A stretch of 64,000 bases of DNA from Xenorhabdus griffiniae (GTDB lineage: Bacteria; Pseudomonadota; Gammaproteobacteria; Enterobacterales; Enterobacteriaceae), in contig NZ_CP147737.1 in the NCBI RefSeq assembly GCF_037265215.1, positions 3,566,001 through 3,630,000 of the forward strand. Direction: 5' to 3'. Positions 31,230 through 42,612 of this stretch are shown piece after piece. The translations under genes were made by a program, and so were the position numbers. The first letter of the stretch is position 1. Every line of letters begins with the position of its first letter. Under the pieces are notes generated by a model, which had not been told where the DNA came from, did not search any database, and worked only from the letters and a program-made list of their open reading frames with translations.

Positions 31230-32987
31230 TTATTTATTAATCACAAATTCGTTTTTATCGCCTACAGGCAATGCATCTGGTTCAACATTCATGGTACGCA
31301 AAACACCACTCATGATGGCGCCGAAGACAGGCGCTGCAACCGCACCACCATAGTATTTACCTGCCTGTGGATCATTGATGATCACAACCAATGAAAACCG
31401 TGGATTACTCACAGGTGCAACCCCAGCGGTATAAGAAATATGCTTATCATTGAGGTACTTGCCATCCGGCCCGACTTTTCTTGCCGTACCCGTTTTAATC
31501 GCAATACGATAACCCTTTATTGCTGCCCGTACACCGCCACCGCCTGGTAATGCAACGCTCTCCATCATGTGCACTACTGTTCGCATAATGTGCTCAGGAA
31601 ATACCCGCGTACCCGGTACAGGGGGATCAACTTTGGTAATTGACAGGGGGCGATAAATGCCCAAGCTGCCTATCGTTGCATAGACACGCGCTAACTGTAA
31701 TGGCGTTACCATTAGCCCGTAGCCGAAAGAAAAGGTGGCCCTATCAAGATCTGACCACCGTTGTTTATTAGTTGGAAATAAGCCACTACTTTCTCCGACC
31801 AGCCCCAAATTGGTCGGTTTTCCCATCCCAAAGCGTGAGTAAGCATTTACCACCTCTGAGGCGGGCATCGCTAACGCCAGCTTGGAAACACCAACGTTAC
31901 TCGACTTCTGTAAGATCCCAGTGATCGTTAACTCAGGGCGTGGTGCCACGTCTCTGATTTCATGACCACGCGAACCATACGTTAATCGGTATGGTCTGGT
32001 ATCTAACACCGTATTTTCTTTGACAATGCCACTATTCAGTGCACTCATCACCACCAGCGGTTTCACCGTGGAGCCAGGCTCAAAAATATCGGTGATGGCA
32101 CGGTTACGCATCGCATCTTTCGGCGTTCCTGCCAAATTATTGGGGTTATAAGATGGGCTGTTTGCCATCGCCAAAACTTCGCCGGTATTGACATCAACCA
32201 ATACGGCTGTACCTGATTCGGCTTTGTTCAGTGCAACCGCCTTCGTCAATTCGCGATACACCAACGTCTGAAGACGCTCATCTATGCTGAGTGTCAAATC
32301 GTGGGCTGCTCTGCTATCGGTAGATGAAATATCCTCAATAACACGCCCTGTACGATCTTTACGAACAGTTCGGCTTCCCGGCATACCTGTCAGCCAGTTG
32401 TCAAAGCTCTTTTCAACGCCCTCAATACCTTTGCCATCAATGTTAGTCACCCCAATAATATGTGCTGTCACCTGCCCTGCCGGATAATAACGACGGGATT
32501 CCTGACGCAAATAGATACCGGGTAACTTCAATTTTTCGACATAATCGCCAATAGAAGTGTTCACCTGGCGGGCCAGGTAAACAAAACGCCCCTTGGGATA
32601 TTCGTTAATTTTGCTGGTTAATTGTTCAAGAGGGATAGAAAGGGCATCAGCCAAAGCCTGCCAACGGGTGTCATTTGTGATGCCGCCTTTTTCAAACACT
32701 TCTTTGGGATCTGCCCAAACCGCATCAACAGGCACACTCACCGCCAGCGGGCGCCCATTGCGATCATTGATCATGCCACGGGCGGTTGGAACAGATTGGA
32801 TGCGCAGGGAACGTGAATCACCTTCTTTTACCAAACGATCAGGGTTGATGATCTGCAAATAGGCAACACGAATCAAAAGCCCGATTAAAGCTATCCCAAT
32901 GCCTCCACACAGCAAAGCAAAGCGCCAGCTTACAAAACTTGCTTTATCTTCTTGCTTTTTCAACTTTAAAGAGCGTGCAGCTTTCAT
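31230..32987 (-). CDS. ftsI: FtsI (PBP3), septal transpeptidase
   Basis: 585 residues from [20 protein letters not shown], which aligns with E. coli; the Met seven codons earlier is less supported. One N-terminal membrane span ([19 protein letters not shown]) is followed by the dimer domain and the transpeptidase with STVK (catalytic Ser in EPGSTVKP), SSN and KTGT motifs. Target of some beta-lactams. The C-terminal residues after FVIN are shorter than in E. coli, which carries a tail removed by Prc. Confidence 0.97.
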   Translation of the reverse strand: MKAARSLKLKKQEDKASFVSWRFALLCGGIGIALIGLLIRVAYLQIINPDRLVKEGDSRSLRIQSVPTARGMINDRNGRPLAVSVPVDAVWADPKEVFEKGGITNDTRWQALADALSIPLEQLTSKINEYPKGRFVYLARQVNTSIGDYVEKLKLPGIYLRQESRRYYPAGQVTAHIIGVTNIDGKGIEGVEKSFDNWLTGMPGSRTVRKDRTGRVIEDISSTDSRAAHDLTLSIDERLQTLVYRELTKAVALNKAESGTAVLVDVNTGEVLAMANSPSYNPNNLAGTPKDAMRNRAITDIFEPGSTVKPLVVMSALNSGIVKENTVLDTRPYRLTYGSRGHEIRDVAPRPELTITGILQKSSNVGVSKLALAMPASEVVNAYSRFGMGKPTNLGLVGESSGLFPTNKQRWSDLDRATFSFGYGLMVTPLQLARVYATIGSLGIYRPLSITKVDPPVPGTRVFPEHIMRTVVHMMESVALPGGGGVRAAIKGYRIAIKTGTARKVGPDGKYLNDKHISYTAGVAPVSNPRFSLVVIINDPQAGKYYGGAVAAPVFGAIMSGVLRTMNVEPDALPVGDKNEFVINK

Positions 32988-33014
32988 CGCCCACCTTTTG
33001 GTTGTCAACTGGAC

Positions 33015-33332
33015 TCATTGAGTGATCACAATATTCTCTTTACCTGGATCAACGTGTTGCATCTGCAATTTTTCAGTCGCAATCCGTTCAACCCGACTGT
33101 GATCACCCAATGCGTTCTCTTCAAGGAGCAGGTTACGCCACTCAATATCCTGAGCATCAAGCTGGATCACTTGACGCTCTTTTTCCGCAGTCAATAAGCG
33201 GGTTTGATGGGTGACCGTCACAACACTGATAGCTGAAACGACAACGGCTATCAGCAAAATCAGCGGGAGTTTGGCATGACGGATTAAATCATTACCAATC
33301 ACTCCAACTAACCCATGACGTTCACCAGCCAT
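33015..33332 (-). CDS. ftsL: Cell division protein FtsL
   Basis: 105 residues, bitopic protein with a span near 24-43 ([19 protein letters not shown]) and a periplasmic coiled coil with heptads from about 50. It forms the FtsQLB complex that activates FtsWI. It shares a base with the rsmH stop. Confidence 0.95.
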   Translation of the reverse strand: MAGERHGLVGVIGNDLIRHAKLPLILLIAVVVSAISVVTVTHQTRLLTAEKERQVIQLDAQDIEWRNLLLEENALGDHSRVERIATEKLQMQHVDPGKENIVITQ

Positions 33333-34276
33333 TATTCACCCGCCTTTTCAGCAAACCGCAAAACCGAGCTTCGCGCTCTTGGGTTTGTGGCGACTTCACC
33401 CTCTGAGGGTTTCATTTTGCCAATGGATTTCAGACTTCTTCCCCCCAGCGTTTTTAACTGCGCTTCCGTGAGAGGCAAACCGACTGGAACCTGTGGCCCT
33501 TGACTGTGTTGTCGGATAAAGCGTTTCACTATGCGATCTTCCAACGAATGGAAACTGATGACAGATAATCGCCCTTGTGGTGCCAGAACGCGCAGTGCGC
33601 CATCTAATGCACGTTCTATCTCTTCCAGTTCACTGTTAATGTAAATCCTGATAGCCTGAAAGCTGCGTGTTGCCGGATGCTTATGCTTTTCTTTCACCGG
33701 GCTTGCCTGAGCAATTAACTCTGCCAGCTCACGGGTACGCGTAAGAGGCTGTTCCTGGTTGCGTGCTACAATGGCTTTCGCGATGCGTTTGGCAAAACGT
33801 TCTTCGCCAAATGTTTTCAACACCCATGCGATGTCATCTGCTTCAGCCTTCATCAACCACTCTGCGGCGGACTGCCCACGTGTGGTATCCATACGCATAT
33901 CCAATGGCCCATCACGCATGAATGAAAAACCACGTTCAGGATCATCCAGCTGTGGGGAAGAAACCCCTAAATCCAGTAATACGCCATTAATTTTTCCAAC
34001 CAAACCAGCGTCTTCAACATAAGTTACCAATTCAGAAAATGGCCCATGAGTAATAGAAAAACGCTTGTCAGTAATGGCCTTTGACGCTTCAATAGCTTGT
34101 GGGTCACGATCGATCGCCATCAAACGTCCATTAGGGCCCAATTTTGATAAAATCAGACGAGAATGTCCCCCTCGCCCAAATGTGCCATCAATATAAATTC
34201 CATCTTCTTGAATATTCAGTCCATTGACAGCTTCATCCAGCAGTACACTGGTATGTTGAAAATGACTATTTGCCAT
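33332..34276 (-). CDS. rsmH: 16S rRNA m4C1402 methyltransferase RsmH
   Basis: 314 residues (formerly MraW). The SAM site [14 protein letters not shown] is near residue 30. [20 protein letters not shown], and [19 protein letters not shown] near the end, are hallmarks. It methylates N4 of C1402 in the ribosomal P site. It follows mraZ by two bases. Confidence 0.98.
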   Translation of the reverse strand: MANSHFQHTSVLLDEAVNGLNIQEDGIYIDGTFGRGGHSRLILSKLGPNGRLMAIDRDPQAIEASKAITDKRFSITHGPFSELVTYVEDAGLVGKINGVLLDLGVSSPQLDDPERGFSFMRDGPLDMRMDTTRGQSAAEWLMKAEADDIAWVLKTFGEERFAKRIAKAIVARNQEQPLTRTRELAELIAQASPVKEKHKHPATRSFQAIRIYINSELEEIERALDGALRVLAPQGRLSVISFHSLEDRIVKRFIRQHSQGPQVPVGLPLTEAQLKTLGGRSLKSIGKMKPSEGEVATNPRARSSVLRFAEKAGE

Positions 34277-34278
34277 GT

Positions 34279-34737
34279 TTATAGTGATAAATCCTGTAGC
34301 CTTGCTGATAGAGGTTCTTGTGTAGATTGTTCAGCCGCAATATCATCCTGTACCTGTTGATACCAAACTTGCTCATCCCACAATTCAAATTTATTAAATT
34401 GCCCAACCAGCATGACCTCTTTTGTTAGCCCTGCGTGCTGACGCAGTGTGCTGGCTAATAAAAGACGTCCTGCGCTGTCCATTTGACATTCACTGGCGTG
34501 TCCCAATAACAAACGTTGAACACGACGTTCGGCTGGATTCATGCTGGATAAGCGAGATAATTTTTTTTCGATGATTTCCCATTCGGGTAATGTATAAAGC
34601 AACAAACACGGCTGATGAAGATCAATAGTACAAACCATTTGGCCTGTTGATGCTTCATTCAGCATTTCTCTATATCGGGCTGGTACAGTGAGCCGCCCTT
34701 TGCTATCGAGATTAACCAGTGTTGCTCCACGAAACAT
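34279..34737 (-). CDS. mraZ: Transcriptional regulator MraZ
   Basis: 152 residues from [20 protein letters not shown]; the frame extends 18 codons upstream, but that part covers the operator and has no ribosome site. It has two AbrB-like halves, each with the D(S/A)KGR or DSAGR motif. MraZ is a ring-shaped repressor of its own operon. GGTAACCTGAG precedes the ATG. First gene of the dcw operon. Confidence 0.97.
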   Translation of the reverse strand: MFRGATLVNLDSKGRLTVPARYREMLNEASTGQMVCTIDLHQPCLLLYTLPEWEIIEKKLSRLSSMNPAERRVQRLLLGHASECQMDSAGRLLLASTLRQHAGLTKEVMLVGQFNKFELWDEQVWYQQVQDDIAAEQSTQEPLSARLQDLSL

Positions 34738-34758
34738 ACTCAGGTTACCCCTTGATGG

Positions 34759-34792
34759 CCCAAATCTCCACATTATCCCACAAATCACCACA
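34759..34792 (-). promoter_or_regulatory. MraZ operator
   Basis: Read on the minus strand: GTGGTGATTT, GTGGGATAAT, GTGGAGATTT, GGG, i.e. TGG-type direct repeats every 10 bases just before mraZ. E. coli MraZ binds such 10-base-spaced TGGGN repeats to repress the operon. Confidence 0.85.
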
Positions 34793-34799
34793 ATTAAGA

Positions 34800-34828
34800 G
34801 TTTACGGATGGTATGAAAACCTTGTCAA
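34800..34828 (-). promoter_or_regulatory. Pmra promoter of the dcw cluster
   Basis: Minus strand TTGACA (34828-34823), 17-base spacer, GTAAAC (34805-34800). The surrounding sequence CTTGACAAG...CCGTAAACTC closely follows the E. coli Pmra as I remember it. The MraZ repeats begin eight bases downstream. Confidence 0.8.
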
Positions 34829-35345
34829 GCCAGAGCCCGTGCGCTTTAGCTAGATTTACAGAAAGATTCAGAAGAGAAAAAGAAGGATTTTTTAGTTTTG
34901 GCTATGTTAATAATAGATAACACTATGATAATTTTGAATAATTTAATAAATCTGTAGCGAGATTAATTTAGAATGGAATTTAGCCAATTAATTACCACTT
35001 AAATTAATTTATGCAACTCATATCTCATTGTTGATCAGTTGTTAATCATCATAACCTTATCAATAATAACTATATATTTAAGTTACAATAGCATAAAAAA
35101 TAATAACATTTTGAAATTTTTCATTTATCTGAAAACATAAAATGGTTATATATCAAACTAATAAAAAAATAATACCCAAATAACAAATAACATACATAAA
35201 CAATAACCATTTGTTACAAAATTATTCATCTTGTGAATTTAAATAACACATTATCGGTTTTCACGGTCATTAAAAGCTGTTTAGAAGAATTTTAGTAAGA
35301 ATAATCTCAAAATTACCTCAACAAGCGTATTTTGATGATTTTCAG
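34829..35345. other. Very A+T-rich intergenic region
   Basis: About 500 bases between the dcw promoter and the cra terminator. It is strikingly A+T-rich with no open frame of note and no clear hairpin. It may be a nucleoid-protein binding region upstream of Pmra. I see no gene in it. Confidence 0.6.
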
Positions 35346-35349
35346 CAAA

Positions 35350-35378
35350 CAAACAGCACCCTCATCTTTAATGAGGGT
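35350..35378 (-). terminator. Terminator of cra
   Basis: Minus strand stem ACCCTCAT-TAAAG-ATGAGGGT followed by GCTGTTTGTTT, 7 bases after the cra stop. Confidence 0.85.
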
Positions 35379-35384
35379 ACTCAA

Positions 35385-36392
35385 TTAGGCTTTGCGGCTT
35401 AACTTACCACGACGGCAGAGATGACGACGCATTCGGGTTATTCCGGGGGTTGGACGTTGCTTTTCATTCAAACTAGCTAATACCAGTTCAAGGGCACGTT
35501 CAGCGACATCACGATGGCGTTGTGCCACCGACAATACCGGACATTCAAGGAAATCAAGCAACTCATGATCACCAAATGTGGCAATAACTAGTTGACTTGG
35601 TAAACGACCACTGCGCTTGAGGAGTGTATCCATGACGCCCTGAAGTAACGCAAATGAAGTGGTATACAAAGCCTGAGGAACAGGGTTTGCTTCCAACCAT
35701 GACGCAAATACTTCAGCCGCCGCTTCACGTTCATAGCTATTGGCATAAAGATAGTTTACTTCCCGTGGATCATGCTCCCATGCTTCGCGGAATCCTTGTT
35801 CACGCAAAAAACTGACCGATAATTCAGGCAATGCCCCCAAATAAAGGACAGATTCAGCCGGAAATTGACGCAACTCCTGTGCCAACATCTTCGCATCTTC
35901 GAGATCATCGCCAACCACACTGACAAAGTGTTCGCTGTCCAGAGCACGGTCGAGTGCGATAATTGGCAATGTGCGGTTTGCCCAGCGCTGGTAGAAAGGA
36001 TGCTCAGGTGGTAAAGCAGTGGAAACAATGATCGCATCGACTTGACGTTGCAAAAGATGTTCAACACAACGCATTTCATTATCAGGCTGATCTTCAGAAC
36101 AGGCGATCAATAACTGGTAGCCACGCTGCCGTGCCTGACGCTCAAGATAATTGGCAATACGTGTGTAGCTGGTATTTTCCAAGTCAGGTATGACTAAACC
36201 GATTGAACGGGTTCGCCCCGCCCGAAGGCCAGCAGCGACAGCATTGGGATGATAATTATGCTCCCTGACCACTGCCATCACTTTTTCTACTGTCTTATCA
36301 CTGACCCGATACTGCTTGGCTTTACCATTGATGACATAACTGGCCGTAGTACGTGAAACACCTGCTAAGCGGGCGATCTCATCCAGTTTCAC
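35385..36392 (-). CDS. cra: Catabolite repressor/activator Cra (FruR)
   Basis: 335 residues, LacI/GalR family. N-terminal helix-turn-helix [20 protein letters not shown] with the hinge, then the sugar-binding periplasmic-protein-like domain. E. coli Cra responds to fructose-1-phosphate and controls glycolysis and gluconeogenesis genes. Position between ilvH and mraZ is as in E. coli. Confidence 0.97.
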   Translation of the reverse strand: MKLDEIARLAGVSRTTASYVINGKAKQYRVSDKTVEKVMAVVREHNYHPNAVAAGLRAGRTRSIGLVIPDLENTSYTRIANYLERQARQRGYQLLIACSEDQPDNEMRCVEHLLQRQVDAIIVSTALPPEHPFYQRWANRTLPIIALDRALDSEHFVSVVGDDLEDAKMLAQELRQFPAESVLYLGALPELSVSFLREQGFREAWEHDPREVNYLYANSYEREAAAEVFASWLEANPVPQALYTTSFALLQGVMDTLLKRSGRLPSQLVIATFGDHELLDFLECPVLSVAQRHRDVAERALELVLASLNEKQRPTPGITRMRRHLCRRGKLSRKA

Positions 36393-36412
36393 ATTAACCC
36401 CTTAGTAAGATT

Positions 36413-36441
36413 ATGAAAAAGCCCTACTTTACAGTAGGGCT
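36413..36441 (-). terminator. Terminator between ilvH and cra
   Basis: Minus strand stem AGCCCTACTGTAAAGTAGGGCT followed by TTTTTC. It lies about 40 bases beyond the ilvH stop and about 20 bases before cra. Confidence 0.85.
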
Positions 36442-36480
36442 CAATGAATATCTGTATTTTAACCCGCAGATTACGATTTT

Positions 36481-36972
36481 TCATCGCATAATTTTATCTC
36501 CGCGCGAGACACCAACTATACCCGAGCGCGCGACTTCGACAATCTCTGCCACGTCTCTGACTGAATCAAGAAAAGCGTCCAGTTTTTCACTCGTTCCCAC
36601 TAATTGAACAGTATAGAGTGTTGAAGTCACATCAACGATCTGCCCGCGAAAGATATCGGTGCTGCGCTTAATCTCTTCCCGTCCATAACCGCTGGCTTGT
36701 AATTTAACCAGCATGATTTCACGCTCAACATGAGGCCCTGCTGTTAATTCGTTGACTCGCAATACATCCACCAACTTATGTAATTGCTTTTCAATTTGCT
36801 CCAATACCTTGGCATCCCCTTTGGTTTGAATCGTCATACGTGACAATGTGGGATCATCAGTCGGAGCAACAGTCAAACTTTCGATGTTATAACCTCGTTG
36901 GGAAAACAAACCAACCACGCGGGATAATGCTCCCGATTCGTTTTCAAGTAATACAGACAAAATCCGGCGCAT
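36481..36972 (-). CDS. ilvH: Acetolactate synthase III small subunit IlvH
   Basis: 163 residues from [20 protein letters not shown] as in E. coli; the ATG 10 codons upstream overlaps the end of ilvI. The N-terminal ACT domain (residues 1-80) is the valine feedback site. The start is two bases after the ilvI stop. It is the regulatory partner of IlvI. Confidence 0.97.
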   Translation of the reverse strand: MRRILSVLLENESGALSRVVGLFSQRGYNIESLTVAPTDDPTLSRMTIQTKGDAKVLEQIEKQLHKLVDVLRVNELTAGPHVEREIMLVKLQASGYGREEIKRSTDIFRGQIVDVTSTLYTVQLVGTSEKLDAFLDSVRDVAEIVEVARSGIVGVSRGDKIMR

Positions 36973-36974
36973 GA

Positions 36975-38702
36975 TCAGGTCCTCTCTGTTTTGCTTAACC
37001 ACATTTCATCCATTGCTCCGCCTCGGATTTGCATTGGATAAACATGCTCTGTCTCATCAACGGTAACATCCACGAAAACCAGGCGTTGATTTTCAGTCAC
37101 TTCATGCAGTGCCTGGGTGAGTTTCGCCTCTAACTCATCGTAAGTTTGGATGGGGATACCAATATGCCCATAGGACTCGGCCAATTTGACGAAATCAGGC
37201 AGGGATTCCATGTAGGATTGAGAATGACGCCCCGCGTATATCATATCCTGCCATTGTTTCACCATACCCAAGAAACGGTTATTCAGATTCAGTACCAGAA
37301 CAGGCAAACCATATTGCAGGGCAGTAGACAATTCCTGAATATTCATCTGAATACTGCCATCCCCTGTCACACACACGACTGTAGCTTCAGGTTTTGCCAA
37401 CTTCACTCCAAGCGCAGCAGGCAAACCAAATCCCATCGTTCCTAAACCACCGGAATTGATCCAATGTCTCGGTTTATCAAATGGATAATGCAAAGCCGCA
37501 AACATCTGATGTTGACCAACATCTGACGCAATATAGGCTTCCCCTTTGGTGAGACGATAAAGGGTTTCAATAACAGCCTGTGGCTTGATTTTTACTGTCG
37601 TGTGATCGTAATCAAGGCACTTGCGGCTGCGCCACTGTTCAATGGAAAGCCACCAATCTTTCAGGGCATCAGGATCTTGGGTATCTTCTATGGAATCCAA
37701 TAATTCCAGCATCTGGCCAAGTACCTGTTTAGCATCGCCAACAATAGGGATATCCGCCGTTACCGTTTTAGAAATTGAGGTTGGATCAATATCAATGTGT
37801 AATACGGTTGCTTCCGGGCAATATTTTTCCAAATTATTGGTTGTTCGATCGTCAAAACGCACACCTACGGCAAAAATGACATCAGAGTTGTGCATCGCTT
37901 TATTCGCTTCAAAAGTCCCATGCATTCCCAGCATTCCCAGACTTTGGCGATGCGTTGCAGGAAATGCGCCCAATCCCATCAACGTACTGACGACCGGAAT
38001 ATGAAAATGTTCAGCTAACTTCAGCAGTTCAGTGGTACAGGCTGAATTTATGGCACCACCCCCGACATAAACCACCGGTTTTTTTGCTGCCGCCAACGTC
38101 TTCAATGCACGTTTAATTTGCCCTTTGTGTCCCTGAACAGTAGGGTTATAAGAACGCATGTTAATTTTTTCAGGATACACATACGGGAATTTCAATGCAG
38201 GATTAACGGTATCTTTGGGAAAATCGATAACAACAGGCCCTGGCCGACCACTTGCGGCCAGGTAAAAAGCTTTTTTAATGGTATCCGGGATATCTTCTGC
38301 TTTTTTTACCAGAAAACTGTGTTTCACGATGGGGCGGGAAATTCCCACCATATCGCACTCCTGAAAAGCATCATTACCTATCAGGGAACTGGCAACCTGA
38401 CCAGATAACACGACCATAGGAATTGAATCCATGTACGCCGTTGCAATGCCCGTCACAGCATTGGTTGCCCCTGGCCCAGAGGTGACTAAAACAACTCCAA
38501 CGTTTCCGGTACAACGCGCATAACCATCCGCCATATGAACAGCACCCTGTTCATGACGCACTAAAATATGTTCGATTCCCCCAATCGTATGCAGGGCATC
38601 ATAAATATCCAGAACTGCCCCGCCCGGATAACCGAACACGTGTTCAACGCCCTGATCGATCAGCGATCTGACAACCATTTCGGCTCCTGACAACATCTCC
38701 AT
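36975..38702 (-). CDS. ilvI: Acetolactate synthase III large subunit IlvI
   Basis: 575 residues from the Met of [26 protein letters not shown] lies 8 bases upstream, while the ATG 16 codons earlier lacks support. Thiamine-diphosphate enzyme with catalytic Glu in [12 protein letters not shown] and the ThDP motif [19 protein letters not shown]. It makes acetolactate for valine, leucine and isoleucine. In E. coli Lrp controls ilvIH; the A+T-rich 38703-38900 upstream region would fit but no site was assigned. Confidence 0.97.
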   Translation of the reverse strand: MEMLSGAEMVVRSLIDQGVEHVFGYPGGAVLDIYDALHTIGGIEHILVRHEQGAVHMADGYARCTGNVGVVLVTSGPGATNAVTGIATAYMDSIPMVVLSGQVASSLIGNDAFQECDMVGISRPIVKHSFLVKKAEDIPDTIKKAFYLAASGRPGPVVIDFPKDTVNPALKFPYVYPEKINMRSYNPTVQGHKGQIKRALKTLAAAKKPVVYVGGGAINSACTTELLKLAEHFHIPVVSTLMGLGAFPATHRQSLGMLGMHGTFEANKAMHNSDVIFAVGVRFDDRTTNNLEKYCPEATVLHIDIDPTSISKTVTADIPIVGDAKQVLGQMLELLDSIEDTQDPDALKDWWLSIEQWRSRKCLDYDHTTVKIKPQAVIETLYRLTKGEAYIASDVGQHQMFAALHYPFDKPRHWINSGGLGTMGFGLPAALGVKLAKPEATVVCVTGDGSIQMNIQELSTALQYGLPVLVLNLNNRFLGMVKQWQDMIYAGRHSQSYMESLPDFVKLAESYGHIGIPIQTYDELEAKLTQALHEVTENQRLVFVDVTVDETEHVYPMQIRGGAMDEMWLSKTERT

Positions 38703-38900
38703 CGAGTTTGCCTCCAGGCTCTGTTTGCAAGTTAATCGTCGGAATTTCATAAGGTAACGAAAAAGTTACCTTATTTATTCCATTTCTTATTTATTCCATA
38801 ACGCTAAGTTAACTAACATAACGTTAGATACACGTGTTAGCAAACAACAATTTACATATTGAAAATATTCGTTGAAGAAGAGCCGAACTTTTGCTTATTT

Positions 38901-40703
38901 TTAATCCTGATACATAGATTCAATTTCGCGCTGATAACGTTGAGCAATAACTTTACGGCGTAATTTCAGTGTCGGTGTTAATTCACCTTTTTCCATTGAA
39001 AAAGTTTCCGGCAAAAGAATAAATCGTTTAACCTGATGGAATTTAACAATATTCTTTTGCATTTCCTTTAATCGCCGCTCAAACAGCTCGACAACCTGAT
39101 GGTTACGCAGCAGCTCAAGACGATCACGATAATGGAGATTGATAGATTTCGCGTATTCTTCCAGCGCTTCATAACTGGGAACGATCAGCGCAGAAACGAA
39201 TTGGCGGGCATCAGCAATAACGGCAATATGTTCAATAAAACGATCCTGCCCTAGCGTTCCTTCAATCATTTGCGGCGCAATATATTTTCCTGTTGATGTT
39301 TTCATTAAATCTTTCAGGCGCTCGGTAATAAACAGGTTACCACTATCATCCAGCTTTCCGGCATCACCTGTCCGCAACCAGCCATCTTCCGTAAAGGCAT
39401 GGACAGTTTCCTCCAGGCGATTGAAGTACCCTTTCATGACAATAGGGCCACGCACTTGGATCTCCCCTTCCGCACTAATGCGAACATCAACATCAGGCAA
39501 TGGCGTACCAATTGAGCCTAACAGATAATTTTTTTCTTCCCAGCAAGACACCGTGGCACAAGTTTCTGTCATGCCGTACCCATATTTGATATCCAGACCG
39601 ATGGAGAGAAAAAAACGGGTGATGGCATCGTCAAGGCGTGCTCCCGCCACAGGCAAGAAACGTACTCGTCCCCCTAAAAGACCACGGAGCTTATTCAACA
39701 CCAATCTGTCAGCCAATTGATAACTACCGCGCGTGAATGGACAACCTTTTTTGTTCTTCTGCCGACGCATCCAATGCTCTTCTCCCCGCTTCAAGGCCCA
39801 ATTAAAAATCATCCTACGCCAAAAAGACGCACGGGAAACCTTTTCTAAGATCGCGCTATGCACTTTTTCATAAAAACGGGGAACAGAACACATTACCGTC
39901 GGACGCACATCTGACATGGCTTCACGCACAAGATTCGTATCTGTTAAATAGACGTTCAGAGCACCTGTGTGCATGACATAATAACTCCACGCCCGCTCAA
40001 AAATATGGGATAGCGGCAGAAAACAGAGCGATACATCCTGGTTGGTCAATGTTAATCTCTGGTCATGCAGATAGAGCTGTGCCGCCATATTTCGGTAATC
40101 CAGCATCACTCCCTTTGGCTCTCCCGTTGTGCCAGAGGTATAGATTAACGTGAAAAGGTCATTCAAATCCTGATCCGCAATACGGCGATGAAGTTCTGCC
40201 TGATATTGCGAATAATCATTGTCAATAAAAGCGGATAAATACAATGCTTGCGGGCATCCTTTCAAGTCAACAGATTCATCCATAACAATAAGATGAGCAA
40301 GCTTAGGACACAGTTCTAGCAATGTTATGGCAATGTCATATTGTTCCTGCCCGCCAACAAATAACACCTGTACGCCTGCATCATTAAGAATAAATGCAGC
40401 CTGATCACCCGTATTAGTCGCATACAATGGTACTGTCACAGCCCGAAGATGAAGAATAGCTAAGTCAACCAATGACCATGCCATACAATTCTGCGCAAAA
40501 ATACCCACTTTCCCCTGCACTTCTATTCCCAATGACAATAATGCTTTTGCCATAGATATTGTTGTGCATTCAACCTGCTGCCAATTCATTTCCAACCGTT
40601 CTGATGGTGACCATTGCCGAAAGGCAATTTTTTCTGGATATTCATTGAATTGTTGCTGCAAGCGATTAACCAAGTGATAGGCGTGCAGAGGATCTGTTAT
40701 CAC
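38901..40703 (-). CDS. Long-chain fatty acid-CoA ligase family protein
   Basis: 600 residues, AMP-forming acyl-CoA synthetase of the FAA1 type. P-loop TLIYTSGTTGEPKGVML near residue 180, the GYGMTET adenine motif near 375, and WLRTGDAGKLDDSGNLFITE with the hinge. Such enzymes activate fatty acids for lipid synthesis, degradation or natural product assembly. E. coli has no gene here, between leuO and ilvI, so it is an insertion relative to that order. Specificity cannot be told. Confidence 0.88.
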   Translation of the reverse strand: MITDPLHAYHLVNRLQQQFNEYPEKIAFRQWSPSERLEMNWQQVECTTISMAKALLSLGIEVQGKVGIFAQNCMAWSLVDLAILHLRAVTVPLYATNTGDQAAFILNDAGVQVLFVGGQEQYDIAITLLELCPKLAHLIVMDESVDLKGCPQALYLSAFIDNDYSQYQAELHRRIADQDLNDLFTLIYTSGTTGEPKGVMLDYRNMAAQLYLHDQRLTLTNQDVSLCFLPLSHIFERAWSYYVMHTGALNVYLTDTNLVREAMSDVRPTVMCSVPRFYEKVHSAILEKVSRASFWRRMIFNWALKRGEEHWMRRQKNKKGCPFTRGSYQLADRLVLNKLRGLLGGRVRFLPVAGARLDDAITRFFLSIGLDIKYGYGMTETCATVSCWEEKNYLLGSIGTPLPDVDVRISAEGEIQVRGPIVMKGYFNRLEETVHAFTEDGWLRTGDAGKLDDSGNLFITERLKDLMKTSTGKYIAPQMIEGTLGQDRFIEHIAVIADARQFVSALIVPSYEALEEYAKSINLHYRDRLELLRNHQVVELFERRLKEMQKNIVKFHQVKRFILLPETFSMEKGELTPTLKLRRKVIAQRYQREIESMYQD

Positions 40704-40899
40704 AATATATTCCTGTATAAATATTTCATTCAGCGTCTTTAGTAAGTGTATTACCTACTTTTCAGCTTACAGATGTTAGCTATTTTCGTGCAGTCTACCT
40801 ATTCCGACTAGAAGGGGGAAGTCCATTTTTGAGAGAGCGCTATCCCAATATGCAATATAGGGATAGACTCTGATTTCATCTATTCTGCTTTAACGTGAT

Positions 40900-41847
40900 C
40901 TATTCTTGCTCACCAAGATGGCTTAACAGTGATTTCATCCACTGATGGCCTTTATCCCGCTCTGTTGCACCATGCCATATCAAATAGCAAGGCCGAAAAA
41001 TCGGACCATTGGGCAAAGAAACTGAACAGATATTTAACTGTTCGGAGTAATGATCAACCATCCATTTTGGTACTATGGCAACTAAATAAGTCTGGGAAAC
41101 AATATTAAGAACGCTATTTAAATCCGTTCCCTGATAAGAAACAGAACGCGATAATTCATTATTTTCATAGTAAATCTTACTAAATGAATCTATATTATCC
41201 AACGCAACGATAGCATGTCTTTCTTCCTGCAATTGTTGCTGAGTAATCCGCTCGCTAATTCTGGGATGATGTTTAGATACAGCCAAAACCAGTTCATCAT
41301 TAAACAGAGAGTAATTATGAAAATCAGAACAATCCAATTGATTGTAGCTGATAACAAATTCTATTTCCTGATATTTTAATTGTTTCTCAATATCATCATT
41401 AATTTGTGTTTTAATAACAACTTCGATATTAGAATCATGTTTTTTTAGCTGTCCAACAATTTGAGCAGCTAAACGAATATCAAGAGGGCTACAAATAGAG
41501 AGATGAAATACTCTTGTGCTTTTGTTGGGATCAAATCCCACTCCAGGGAGTTCATTATGGACAATTTGCAGTGCCTGTCTCAGTGGCCCAAAAAGCTGTT
41601 TTGCTCTCGCCGTTGGCTGAATGCCTCGGCCATAACGCACAAATAATTCATCACCAAACATGGTTTTCAAACGAGCGACAGCATTACTGACAGCCGGTTG
41701 TGACATTCCCAATGCCTGGGCTGCACGTGTAATATTCTGCATTTGCATCACAGTATCAAAAACAGTCAGCAAATTAAGATCGACACCACGCAATTGAATA
41801 TCACATGATGCTTTTTTTTCTGTCGTTATTGAGTTGTATTCTGTCAT
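40900..41847 (-). CDS. leuO: LysR-type regulator LeuO
   Basis: 315 residues. The N-terminal winged helix-turn-helix is ITRAAQALGMSQPAVSNAVA in a DLNLLTVFDTVM context, followed by the substrate-binding-like domain. Position divergent from the leu leader is diagnostic of LeuO. In E. coli it counters H-NS at many loci; in Xenorhabdus and Photorhabdus LeuO is reported to affect natural-product genes. An upstream repeat A copy begins 21 bases before the start. Confidence 0.93.
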   Translation of the reverse strand: MTEYNSITTEKKASCDIQLRGVDLNLLTVFDTVMQMQNITRAAQALGMSQPAVSNAVARLKTMFGDELFVRYGRGIQPTARAKQLFGPLRQALQIVHNELPGVGFDPNKSTRVFHLSICSPLDIRLAAQIVGQLKKHDSNIEVVIKTQINDDIEKQLKYQEIEFVISYNQLDCSDFHNYSLFNDELVLAVSKHHPRISERITQQQLQEERHAIVALDNIDSFSKIYYENNELSRSVSYQGTDLNSVLNIVSQTYLVAIVPKWMVDHYSEQLNICSVSLPNGPIFRPCYLIWHGATERDKGHQWMKSLLSHLGEQE

Positions 41848-41868
41848 TATTTCACTCCACTAAACTTA

Positions 41869-41943
41869 TATACGCATTAAACTTCAAGTTGCAACTGACA
41901 ACACTCGATGAAATCACACGCATCTTGAAGTTAGATTGGTATA
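41869..41943. repeat. Palindromic repeat family A, short copy
   Basis: Both outer arms are present (TACGCATTAAACTTCAAGTT and CGCATCTTGAAGTTAGATTG), but the G+C inner hairpin is missing, leaving about 75 bases. It lies in the 5' region of leuO. Confidence 0.8.
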
Positions 41944-42422
41944 GCAGTGTTCTCATTAAATATGGAAATTAATAAGAGCAATTATCCCAATGCATTAGAA
42001 AATATATTGAGATTCATTCTTGTACAAAAAAAAATAAAATATGCATAACCAATACATTTTTATCTACGTAACCGTAATATTTTTATAGGTATGAATATTA
42101 ACGTGTTATATATGAATGACAGTAACTCAATTTACACTCATGATTTGTATCAAAAACAATGAGCCAATAATGAAATTTCAATCTATCAAAATATAATTTA
42201 TTAATATTCTATATGGTTATGACTTCTTAACCTAAGACACTGTGGTTAACATCTATCTATCCTTGTTCCTTATCCATCAGAGCAGGATTTTACTCCATAT
42301 ATAGATATGAAAAATAGATAAAAACATCGCTAAAAATGTAAAAAATAGTCACTGAGCTCAACAATGATGCAATAAACAACCAGAAATGTGCACAATTCAC
42401 ACTAAATTTACGCTTATACTGC
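41944..42422. other. A+T-rich leuO-leu intergenic region
   Basis: About 480 bases without an open frame, very A+T-rich with many short A and T tracts. By analogy with E. coli this is likely H-NS/LeuO-controlled DNA holding the leuO promoter; I could not fix that promoter. Confidence 0.6.
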
Positions 42423-42451
42423 TTGACATTACTTTTTAGATAAAGTATCTA
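42423..42451 (+). promoter_or_regulatory. leu operon promoter
   Basis: TTGACA (42423), 17-base spacer, TATCTA (42446), 55 bases before the leader peptide start. Confidence 0.8.
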
Positions 42452-42505
42452 TAAAATACATTGACAATTAAAACTCAGTTAACAAATTTACAAAGGTTAG
42501 CTCAC

Positions 42506-42598
42506 ATGATTCACCCTATTCTTCTACTAAGCCTACTAATTATCGCCTTTAATCATGCGCGTGGTATGTTGGTGGGTGGAACACAGAGGATAAGTTAA
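42506..42598 (+). CDS. leuL: leu operon leader peptide LeuL
   Basis: 30-codon leader MIHPILLLSLLIIAFNHARG and on to a TAA. Five Leu codons sit in a short run, four of them CTA, which is a rare codon and a sensitive sensor of charged tRNA-Leu. It lies between the leu promoter and an attenuator, as in E. coli, though the peptide sequence differs. AAAGGTTAG serves as ribosome site. Confidence 0.9.
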   Translation: MIHPILLLSLLIIAFNHARGMLVGGTQRIS

Positions 42599-42612
42599 CC
42601 TACATCAGACAC

